From NCBI GenBank assembly GCA_004794655.1, contig SMMW01000622.1:13584501-13648500 (forward strand): 64,000 nt of DNA, read 5' to 3'. Positions 42,001 to 54,000 of the stretch are shown here, one piece after another. Below the pieces are notes generated by a model. The model was not told the DNA's origin and did no database searches. It worked only from the letters and a program-made list of their open reading frames with translations. Each line of letters opens with the position of its first letter. The first letter of the stretch is position 1. The translations under genes were made by a program, and so were the position numbers. The stretch comes from Marisa cornuarietis (lineage: Eukaryota > Mollusca > Gastropoda > Architaenioglossa > Ampullariidae).

Positions 42001-45000
42001 AAGTTCAGATGGACATGGAGCTTGTCACAGAAGAAAAACCAGAGGAACAAGAGGCTGTTACTTTTGAGGAAACTATCACTGTTGAGATTCAGGAATCTCC
42101 AAAGGAGATACAGATTGTAGTACCAGTGGAAGAATTTCAGGTTGAAGGTGTCAGTGAAGTGCAGACTTCAGAATCTGTTACAGAGTTTACAGAAACTGAG
42201 GTAACTGCCTCTGCAGAAGAGGTCATCATAACAGAAAGAAAAAATTTAGAAAAACTGACAGAAGTTCCATCGGAGATACAAGTGGAGATAGAATTTGTTC
42301 CTGAGGAGCAACCGGAAGTTCAAGAGACTTCTATCTTTGAAGAGACATTTATAATTGAATCACAACCATCTGAACTTGAAACTCAAGTGTCTGCTCCCAT
42401 GGAAGAAACTCAAGTTGAAGTTCGTGAAATGATTGAAGTTGAAACACCAGCTGTTGGATTTGTGGTAGAAAAACAGGCGATACAAGTGGAAGAAGTTCCA
42501 ATGGAAGAGGTGACATTAGAAGTTGAAATAAAGGAAGGGGAAGGTGTTGGACCTGAAATTACTTCAACAGCGGTAGAAGAAATTACAGTATCAGAAGTAA
42601 CTGACGTGAAGGAAATCCACAAAGAAGAACTTGAGCTAGAGATCAAAGGCAAGGAACGTCAGCCTGAAGAAGCTCAGTTTACAATCCAGATGGCACCTAC
42701 AGAGATCTCAGAACTCATTATTAAAACAGAAGCCAAATCAAAACTAGAAATTTCTGTTTCTGAAGAAGCAGAGACTGAAAAAGAATCCTTTGTGTCAGAA
42801 ACTGAAGTCTCAAAGGAAGAGATTGAGACTGAAGAGAGACACGTTGAAGAGCTGACGATCCAAATTGAAGGAAAAAGGCAGGAATTGGAGGAGGTTAAGT
42901 TTACTTTGCAAACAGAGGAGAAAGAAGTATCCACTGTGGAACAGCCAGAAGAGATACCAGTAGCTGAGGTTGCAGCCCCATCTGTAGAACAGGTGAAACA
43001 TTTTGTTGTAGTATTTATTATAGTGTGAAGAATATAAGGCTATACTAATATAACATTTTCTTAGCAGGCGTTAATACAAGCAAGAGTCACAGCTGGCTAA
43101 TTTTTGTTTTGTTTTGTTTTGTATGCTGCCTTTTGCCTATGAAAGACTTCACACACAGCAAGGATTTGGGTATTTGCATCTGAATGGTTTTATGCTTATA
43201 AACATTGTGTTCATAATATTGAGATTGAATATTTTAAAAGGTCTCTTCTTGAAACGCCTATTCCTTCTGTAGTAAACCATTTGTTAATTTATTGTAGGTT
43301 CTCCAGTTACTGGAGACAGAAGGCAAGGCACCAGAGTTCACCTGGGGACTCATGTCATTGAAAGTTATGGATGGAGAAGAGGTCAAGTTTCGTTGTGAGG
43401 TTACCGGCAACCCAATGCCTGAAATTTCGTGGTTTCATGATGACAAACCCATTACCGAGAATCAAGATTTTAGCCTGACATATGACATGGAGTCAGGAGC
43501 ATGCACATTGCTTATTGCTGAAGTCTTCCCTCAAGATGCTGGTGAATATCGCTGCATTGCTGTCAACATGCATGGGGAAGCTGTTACACGAGCCTACCTT
43601 GAAGTTGAATGTAAGCAGCAGTAGCATATATCTTTATATATATATTTGTTTTTTCCATCATTATCAGTCTTGCTGATTCTCCCACCCTTCCTAAATCCCT
43701 TTATCAACTTCTTTCTTCAAGAAAGTATTGTATTTTTTATTCTTTATATTCTGAGTAAAGCATTGATATTTTGTACATTAAAGATGTCTTTTTATTTTCT
43801 TTTTTGTTTTTTCATACTTTGTCTTTATAGCTTATGAGTACGTACCAGACAGCGAAGAAGCTTCAGAATCAATGATGTCTTCCATTGAACCATCTTCTCC
43901 CAAACCAACTCCTGCTGATTCAGACACTGAAGTTCCTAGTCCTTCTCGTGAATTTGTTGAGGAAATTCAGCGTCTCCAGGAACAAATTACCACTGAACTT
44001 ACAGAGACTGAAACAGAGGAAGAAGCTCCTAAAGAGGAGACCGCTCCAGAATATGTTGCTGCAGCAGAAGTTGAAGATCAGCCTGAAACAGAAGAAGTAA
44101 TTGTTATCAGTGATGTTCCTTCAGCAACAGCAGCAACTGCAGCATCTCAGCAACCAGCTGAAGCTGTAGAAGTGTCTGCAGGGGAAACTCAGTTCCAGAC
44201 AGATGTTGTACATGAAACAGCTGAGGTTGTTCAAGTAATAGATGTTGAAATTCAGGATCAGGAAGCTGCAGTATCCTCAGATGTTACACCAGATCTTTCT
44301 GAGCATGGCTTGCAGCCAGAAGCTGAGTATCAAACAGATCTGGTACTTGAGGCATCACGACAACCTGAAATTTCAGATGTGCCTGTGGAAACTACAATTG
44401 CTGCAGGAGAGGATGTCATCATTGATATTGCTGTACACACACACAAAACCATTGAAGAATATAAAACAGATGTAGTTGAGGAGTCTGTTGAGCAGCCTGG
44501 TGTAAGTGATATCATCACAGGCGTTGGGGAAGAAGCTGAAACATCAGAAACTGCTGTTGAGCTCATGACATTAATTCCAGAGATTCCTTCACAGTACCAA
44601 ACAGAACAACCCTCAGAGTACAAAACTGAAACTCTGGAGGAAGTCACAGAACAGCCTGAAATAACAGGGGTTACTGAAGAAGTCCCTGAAGAGGCTGTGC
44701 CAGCAGAAGTCTCAGATGAACTTGTTGGTGTTGTAAAAGAGCAGCCTATTGAATACAAAATCGAAACTGTAGAAGAGGTCACCGAAGAGCCTAAAATCAC
44801 AGATGTTACAGAAGAAGTCCCTGAAGAGGCTGCACCAACAGAAGTCTCTGTTGAACTTGTTGGTGTTGAAGAAGAGCAACCAGTTGAATACAAAATTGAG
44901 GCTGTAGAAGAGGTCACTGAACAGCCCGAAATTACAGGTGTTAGAGAAGAAATCACTGTAGAGACTGCACCAACAGAAGTTTCTTTAGAGTTTGTTGGTG

Positions 45001-48000
45001 TTGAAAAAGAGCAGCCTATTGAATACAAAATCGAAGCTGTAGAAGTCACCGAAGAGCCTAAAATCACAGATGTTACAGAAGAAGTCCCTGAAGAGGCTGC
45101 ACCAACAGAAGTCTCTGTTGAACTTGTTGGTGTTGAAGAAGAGCAGCCAGTTGAATACAAAATCGAAACTGAGGAAGATGTCACCGAACAGCCTGAAATA
45201 ACAGGTGTTACAGAAGAAGTCCCAGAAGAGACTGCATTAACAGAAGTCTCTGTTGAACTTGTTGGTGCTGAAGCAGAACAACCCTCAGAATACAAAACTG
45301 AAACTTTAGAGGAAGTCACAGAACAGCTCGAAATTACAGGTGTTACAGAAGAAGTCCCTGAAGAGACTGCACCAACCGAAGTGTCAGTAGAGATTGTTGG
45401 TGTCAAAGAAGAGCAGCCAATTGAATACAAAATCGAAACTGTAGAAGAGGTCACTGAACAGCCTGAAATAACAGGTGTTACAGAAGAATACCCTGAAACG
45501 GCTGCATCAACAGAAGTCTCTGTTGAACTTGTTGGTGTTGAAGAAGAGCATCCAATTGAATACAAAATCGAAGCTGTAGAAGAGGTTACTGAACAGCCTG
45601 AAATTACAGATGTATCAGAAGAAATTACTAAAGAGACTGCACCAACAGATGTTTGTATAGAGTTTGTTCGTGTAGAAAAAGAGCAGCCAATTGAATACAC
45701 AATCGAAGCTGAGGAAGAGGTCATGGAACAGCCTGAAACTATAGGTGTTAAAGAAGAAGTCCTTGAGGAGACTTCACCAACAGAAGTCTCTGTTGAGCTT
45801 GTTGATGTTGATGCAGAACGACCAGTTGAATATAAAACTGAAGCATTTGAAGAAGTTGCAGGACAGCCTGAAATTACAGGTGTTAAGGAAGAAGTCCCTG
45901 AAGGGGCTGCACCAACAGAAATCTCTGTTGAACTTGTTGGTGCGGAAGCAGAACAACCTTCAGAGTACAAAACTGAAACTTTAGAGGAACTCACAGAACA
46001 ACCCGAAATTACAAGTGTAACAGAAGAAGTCCCTGAAGAGACTTCCCCAACAGAAGTCTCAGTAGAGATTTTTGGCGTCAAAGAAGAGCACCCAATTGAA
46101 TACAAAATCGAAGCTGTAGAAGAGGTCACTGAACAGCCTGAAATTACAGGTGTTACAGAAGAAGTCCCTGAAGAGGCTGCACCAACAGAAGTGTCTGTTG
46201 AACTTGTTGGTGTTGAAGAACAGCAGCCAATTGAATACAAAGTTGAATCTGTAGAAGAGGCCACTGAACAGCCCGAAATAGCAGGTGTTACAGAAGAAGT
46301 CCCTGAGGAGACTTCACAAACAGAAGTCTCTGCTGAGCTTGTTGATGTTCAAGCAGAACAACCCTCAGAGTACAAAACTGAAACTTTAGAGGAAGTCACA
46401 GAACAACCCGAAATTACAGATGTAACAGAAGAAGTCCATGAAGAGACTGAACCAACAGAAGTCTCAGTAGAGATTGTTGGTGTCAAAGAAGAGCAGCCAA
46501 TTGAATACAGAATCGAAGCTGTAGAAGAGATCACTGAACAGAATGAAATAACAGGTGTTACAGAAGAAGTCCCAGAAGAGACTTCACCAACAGAAGTCTC
46601 TGTTGAGCTTGTTGATGTTCAAGCAGAGCAACCCTCAGAGTACAAAACTGAAACTTTAGAGGAAGTCACAGAACAGCCTGAAATTACAGGTGTTACAGAA
46701 GAAGTCCTTGAAGAGGCTGCACCAACAGAAATCTCAGTTGAACTTGTTGGTTTTGAAGCAGAACAACCCTCAGAGTACAAAACTGAAGGTATAGTGGAAG
46801 TCACAGAACAACCAGAAATTACAGATTTAACAAAAGAAACCACCGAAGTGGCTGTGCCAACAGAAGTTTCAGTAGAGCTTGTCAGTGTTGAAGAAGAGCA
46901 GCCAGTTGAATACAAAACTGAAGCTGAGGAAGAGGTCACTGAGCAGCCTGAAATTACAGGTGTTGAAGAAGAAGTGCCTGAAGAGGCTGCACAGGCAGAT
47001 ATCGCAGCTAAGCTTGTTGGTGTTGAAGAAGAACAGCCAATTGAATACAAAATCGAAGTGGTGGAAGAGGTTACTGAACAGCCTGAAATTACAGATGTAA
47101 CAGAAGAAATTGCTGAAGAGAATGCACCAACAGAAGTTTCGATAGAGTTTGTTGGTGTTGAAAAAGAGCAGCCAATTGAATACAAAATTGAAGTTGAGGA
47201 AGAGGTCACTGAACAGCCTAAAATTACAGGTGTTACAGAAGAAGTCCCTGAAGAGGCTGCACCAACAGAAGTCTCTGTTGAACTTGTTGGTGCTGAAGCA
47301 GAACAACCCTCAGAGTACAAAACTGAAACTTTAGAGGAAGTCACAGAACAGCTCGAAATTGCAGGTGTTACCGAAGAAGTCCCTGAAGAGACTTCCCCAA
47401 CAGAAGTCTCTGTTGAGCTTGTTGGTGTTGAATCAGAACGACCAATTGAATATAAAACTGAAGCTTTTGATGAGGTCACAGAACAGCCCGAAATTACAGG
47501 TGTTACAGAAGAAGTCCCTGAAGAGACTGCACCAACAGACGTCTCTGTTGAACTTGTTGGCGTTAAAGAAGAGCAGCCAATTGAATACAAAATCGAAGCT
47601 GTAGAAGAGGTCACCGAACAGCCTGAAATAACAGGTGTTAAAGAAGAAGTCCCTGAAGAGGCTGCACGAAAAGAAATCTCAGTTGAACTTGTTGGTGTTG
47701 AAGCAGAACAACCCTCAGAGTACAAAACTGAAAGTATAGTGGAAGTCACAGAACAACCTGAAATTACATATTTAACAAAAGAAACCACTGAAGAGGCCGT
47801 GCCAACAGAAATTTCAGTAGAGCTTGTCAGTGTTGAAAAAGAGCAGCCAGTTGAATACAAAACTGAAGCTGAGGAAGAGGTCACTGAACAGCCTGAAATT
47901 ACAGGTGTCACGGAAGAAGTCCCCAAAGAGGCAGCAACAACAGAAGTCTCTGTTGAACTTGTCGGTGTTGATGCAGTGCAGCCAAGTGAATACAAAATAG

Positions 48001-51000
48001 AAGCGGTTGAAGAGCTCACCGAACAGCCTGAAATTACAGATGTAACACAAAAAATGACTGAAGAGACTGCTCCAAGTGAAGTTTCAATAGAGTTAGCTGG
48101 TGTTGAAGAAGAGCAGCCAGTTGAATACAAAATCGAAGCTGAGGAAGAGGTCATCAGACATCCTGAAATAACAGGTGTTACAGAAGAAGTCCCCGAAGAG
48201 GCTGCACAATTAGAAGTCTCTGTTGAGCTTGTCGGTGTTGAAGCAGAGCACCCAATTGAATATAAAACTGAAGCTTTTGAAGAGTTCACTGAACAGCCTG
48301 AAATTACAGGTGTTACAGAAGAAGTCCCTGAAGAGGCTGCACCAACAGAAGTATCTGTTGAACTTGTTGGTGTTGAAGAAGAGCAGCCAATTGAATACAG
48401 AACTGAAGCTGTAGAAGAGGTCACCAAACAGCCTGAAATTACAGGTGTAACTGAAGTAGTTACTGAAGAGACTGCGCTCACAGAAATCTCAGTTGAACTT
48501 GTTGGTGTTGAAGCAGAACAACCCTCAGAGTACAAAACTGAAACTTTAGAGGAAGTTACAGAACAGCCCGTAATTACAGGTGTTACAGAAGAACTCCCTG
48601 AAGAGGCTGCACCAACAGAAATTCCAGTTGAACTTGTTGGTGTTGAAGCAGAGCAACCCTCAGAGTACAAAACTGAAAGTATAATGGAGGCCACAGAACA
48701 ACCTGAAATTACAGATGTTACACAAGAATCCACCGAAGAGGCTGCACCATCAGAAGTTTCAGTAGAGCTTGTCAGTGTTGAAGAAGAGCAGCTAGTTGAA
48801 TACAAAACTGAAGCTTTAGAGGAAGTTACAGAACAGCCAGTATTTACAGGTGTTACAGAAGAACTCCCTGAAGAGGCTGCACCAACAGAAATTCCAGTTG
48901 AACTTGTTGGTGTTGAAGCAGAACAACCCTCAGAGTACAAAACTGAAAGTATAATGGAGGCCACAGAACAACCTGAAATTACAGATGTTACACAAGAATC
49001 CACCGAAGAGGCTGCACCATCAGAAGTTTCAGTAGAGCTTGTCAGTGTTGAAGAAGAGCAGCTAGTTGAATACAAAACTGAAGCTGAGGAAGAAGTCACT
49101 GAACAGTTCGAAATTACAGGTGTTACAGAAGAAGTACCTGTAGAGACTGCACCATCAGAAACCACAGTTGAGCTTGTTGGTGTTGAAGAAGAGCAGCCAG
49201 TGGAATACAAAACTGAAGCTGTAGAAGACATCACTGTAGTCTCAGAGATATCAGAACAGCATGAAGAGGCAATAAGTAAGGCAGTGCAAGAAGAGATTGA
49301 GCAGTTTGCCACAGAATTTGTAGAAAAAATCATTACTGATGTCCAGGAAATGCAAACTTTAGCTGAAATAATTATGCCTCAAGCCACACCTCTTTCAGAG
49401 GAAATGCCTGCAGAAGAAGAAAAACCTGAGATTGAAGAGGCAAAAGAGGCAGATACACTGGACAGTTTTGTGTCTGACCTTGTTCATGAAATAATAGAAG
49501 AGGCTGAGACAAAAGTGGTTTCTACTGTCAGCACAACACTTCATGAAACAATTGAAATTGAAGTCCCATCACAGCCAGAGTTACTGAAAGAAGAAATTCA
49601 GATTGATATTTCATCTGAAGAGGAGGAATTGGAGGCTCCTAGTTTCTCTGTGACATTGTCAGACCTAACTGTGATGGAGGGTAGTCTGATGCGATTGGAA
49701 GTAGTGGCCACAGGCCGTCCAATGCCAGAAGTTGTCTGGTATCTTGATGACCAGCCTCTGTCTGAGTCTGAAGATATCCTGATTGTGACAAAGAAAGGTC
49801 ATTCAGTGGTGACTATTCAGGAGGTGCTGTCTGATGACGAAGGCGAATATCGAGTTGAAGCCATCAACAAAGTTGGACGCTGCATATCTGTTGCTTACAT
49901 AACTGTCCTTCGTAAGTATATTCCATTCTTATTACCACATCAGGTGAAAGCAATAAGTTGTAACTTAAGCTTGAAAAAAGCATCACTGTGAACAGGATTA
50001 ATTAATTTTCATTCAGCAATTATTGCAGTCATTTTCTTATGATAATTATTCATATTACTTTTGCTAGTATTGCATATTAATTTATTTTTACACAATAATT
50101 ATACTTAGTACATGTTCCACATCTCAAATTTCTTTTTACAGAGAACCCAGATTACCTGTGGTTTTTTGTTCCCAGTTACTTTTACCTTGTGTGATCATGT
50201 TAGAAGAACTTTCTAAATCTATGAAATCTAACCTTGTTATCTGTTTTCTGTGTGATCCCATGTGATCCTTTCCCATGTTTCACCAATTTTTGCTGGTTTG
50301 GTGCCCAGTGTAATATGCCAAAACTGCCATTGTCAAATCTGCCATCCAGTTTAGCCACATGTACCTTAAACCTGCCACTTCCTTTGTCACCTTGTGTGTT
50401 AAACCTGTATGATGCCAAATGGAATCTTCAAATAACCTGCTGCTGAAGAAAACTAGAATTACCATCTCCCATGTGTTTATAATGCTGTGACTTTTGCCCA
50501 CATGAGCAGAACTTTACATTAGATTCCTCAGATGCCTCAAATGATAGTTTCCATTTCCCCATGTGGTTATCTGCAGATGTGTGGTCTTAAATAAAGTGCT
50601 AGTTGTATGCAGTAGAGGCTAGAAAAAAGCAGATTAGAGTTATTTAGAATTTGCATGAGAATAAAGAAAATATCATCAAGATGGATCTTCTGCTACATTA
50701 TTTAAGGGACTTTTTCATTAACCCTTACTTTTTTTTTTAATACATTAAGTACCCAAAGTCTGTCTTTTAAAAGCTGTATGACAAAATTTTCATCAAGCAT
50801 CCCCAATTCCGGTAAACAAAATTTACCCTCATTCTGAAGTAAAAATTGCCATGTGATCACCTCTCAGATTGTTACAAATATCTCCATTGGTGCAGTGGTG
50901 CCTATTAATTCTTGGTTTGCACAATGTTGATAATGGATGTGGCTTATTTTGTAACTGGCAAGATCTAAGTTTGTGGTTCTCTTCATACCAACACTAGTGA

Positions 51001-54000
51001 TTTTAAGAAAAGCACCATTAGACTTGAAATATGGGAAAGCCATTGGTCATGACACAGGAAAATCCGGCATGAACGTAATGAAATGACAAAGAACATTAAT
51101 TAAAACTCTAAGGGATTTGCAAACTTGCACTTGGAAAATCTGTTTTCAGCCTCCAGTCAGCCTTCATCAGAGGGACCAGAGTCTCCAACAGAAGATGTTT
51201 CTTACAAAGATGAAATCACAGTAGATTCAAAATTGCAGTCAACCACGTTTGAAGTGGAAGTTCCTGCACCTTCTGAAGTAACAGAAGTAGTTTTCAGAGA
51301 AATGGTGGAAGTCGAATGGCAGGAAGAGGAAACGTGTGAAGTTTCTGAAGAAAGGCCATCTTTCAGAGAAGAAATTGTAGCAAAACCATTTCATCCTGAA
51401 CATGATGTTGAAATGGAGATTATGGCAACTGTTGAGGAGTCAGAAAAAACTTTCAAAGAAACAATGGAGATTCAGCAGAAGGGTGCAGAAATTACAGAAG
51501 TTTCCAGTAAAGAGCTTTTCAAAGAAGAAATATGTTTGGACTTAAAGTCACAGCCAGAAGAAGTTGGGACACACATTTCTCAGCTGGAGCAGGTGACATT
51601 TCAATTTCAGGAAACAGAATCAAAGACTGAAATTGCTGAAAAAGAAAGATACAGAGAAGAACTTACTTTTGACATTTCAAGACAACCAGAATTTCAAGAA
51701 GTTGAGTTTCAAGTGGATGCAAGTAAACAGACAACAGAAATCTCTGTGGAGGAAACAGTTCCAGTGATTGAGAAAGAAGTTACTGTTGAAGAAGAACAAC
51801 GCTTCAGACAAGAAATTTCAATCCACCCTCATGTTCAGCTTTCAGAAATCGAGCTGGATGTTAAAGTCACCAGTAAAAAAGAGGAAATAGAAGAACTTGA
51901 AGTGGAAATGGCACCCAGTCCTTTGGAAATTCTTGTCCAGGAGAGGCCAGTAATTGAAACAACACCAACAGTTACTTCAGTGCAAGAAGTGATACAGGAA
52001 ATTCCTTCAGAAGTTAAGCAGGCTGTATCTACTGATCAGCCTTCTGAATATATATTATCAGAAAAAGATGTTGAGATAGGCAGGCCTCAGGAGGAGGTTA
52101 CTGAAGAAATCAGAGAAACAATTACACTGGAGACTGAGACACCTGCTGAAGTGTCACAAATCCAGGTAGCTGTTCAAGTCAAAGAAGCACCATTGGAGAT
52201 TTTTGTTGAGTCTGAAGCTCCCCAGGAAGAAATTATTGAGGAAATCAGGGAAACCATTGAAATCATGGAGAAGAAACAGGCAAAAGTAGAGGTGATGTTT
52301 GAAATAGGAAAAGAAGAAGAGGAAGTTGCTTTGGAGGTAGAAACATGCAGACCAGAAGAAGAAGTTACAGAAATTGTGAGAGAGAGAATAAGTCTTGAAG
52401 AAAAGAAACCAACAGAGGTGTCACTGGTTGTTGTGGATAGAGAGAAACCTGAGGATGAGCTCCAACCAGAATATGAAACTGCCCAACCATCTGAGGAGAT
52501 CATTGAAGAAATTCGTGAAACTCTCATTCTTGAGTCAGAAAAGCCTTCAGAAGTGATTCCTGCTGATACTGTTGTTGAAGAGATCTCTGGGGAAATTATT
52601 GGAACAGAAACTGAAAGAACATTTGAAGAAACCCTGGAGGAAGTGAGGCAAGTAATCACTGTGGGAGAAAAGAAATCTCAGCAGGCTGATCAAATTGATC
52701 TTGAGCTAGAGGAAACGTATGCAAAAGAAATAGTAGAGACACAAGCCGAAGAAACTTCCCCAGAAGAAGAAACTCTGAAGGACATCTATGCAGTCAAAGA
52801 AGAGAAGCATTTCAAAGTGGAAATAACACAGGAAGTGATTGAAGCTTCTCAAACTGCCGAAATTAGCTTCGAAATCTCAGCAGAACTTCCAGAGAAGGAA
52901 ATAATAAAAGAGGTGTCTGAAGAAGTTGCAATGGAGGAAAGGGAAGCCTTTGATGTTAAACCTGTTGAGATTTTGACTGAAATTTCTGAAACAGATGTGG
53001 TGAGAGAAGTTCAGATACAGAAGCCTCATGAGGAAACCACAGAAGAAATTCGAGAGACCATCGAATTAGAAGTTGAAAGACTATCTGAAGTGTCAGAGGT
53101 ATATCTTGAGGTTGCTAAAGAAGATACAAGCAAAGAAATAGAGACAGAAGTTCAGAAACCTACTGAAGACATCATAGTTGAAACCAGAGAAATGGTCAAA
53201 GTTGATTCAGAAAAGCCATTGACAGTTGAGGAAGCTGAAACTGCTCCTGAAGTAATTACCACACAAGAAATAGTTGAAGGAATTGGTGTAGAAAGACCCA
53301 CAGAAGAAACCATAGTAGAGGTGCAAGAAATGATTACTTGGCAGAAAGAGGCTTTCAGTGTGGAAGAAACTGAGACTGATCTGAAGAAAGAAACTGCAGA
53401 AGAGGTTGAAACTGACTTGAAACCAGAAGAAACAACTGAAGAGTTAATTACCACCACAACTGAAACTAGTCTCACAGAACCTAAGAGAGAATTTGAGGTG
53501 AATATGTCACAAGAAAATGTGGAAGAAATTAGCCTTGGGGATCTGGCACCAGAATTAGAAGCTCACAGACCTGATTCTGAACAAGTCGAAGAAATTAAAG
53601 AGACAATCATAATAGAAACCAAGAAAGAGAAAGAGTTCAGAGCAGATCATATAATTGAAAAGATTGAGGAAGTGGGTACAGAAATCTTTGAAGAGGTTTT
53701 GACTGAAACACCAGAAGAAGCTGATGTGCAGACATTCCAGGAAACAATCTTGATAGATAAAGAGCAGCCATTTGAAACTGAAGAAACAGAAACAGTTACT
53801 GAAGAAAGTTCCATTGACATACTTATTGAAAGACCAGAACATTTAATTCCCAAAGAGAAGGAAGTTAAAACCACATTAGAAACTGTCACTGAAAGAAAAC
53901 TGGTGTATGAAGTTGAAGAAACAGAAGAGGTTGTAGAAGAAACTCAGACAGAAAAATTCATCTCTGAAGCTGAAATATTACCAGAAGAGCATGTTATTGA

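Noticed and set aside
40818..42934. Several minus-strand open frames inside giant exon 1
   Set aside because: Complement of Glu-rich codons (GAA/GAG read as TTC/CTC); composition mirrors the plus strand and there is no gene structure.
44330..46264. Long minus-strand open frame (644 codons)
   Set aside because: It is the complement of the 135-bp coding repeat. Glu/Val/Thr codon repetition leaves the opposite strand without stops. The Ser/Thr-rich translation has no domain, and the plus strand has splice-supported coding.
46619..49333. Long minus-strand open frame (904 codons)
   Set aside because: Same shadow effect of the tandem array; it starts and stops inside the repeats.
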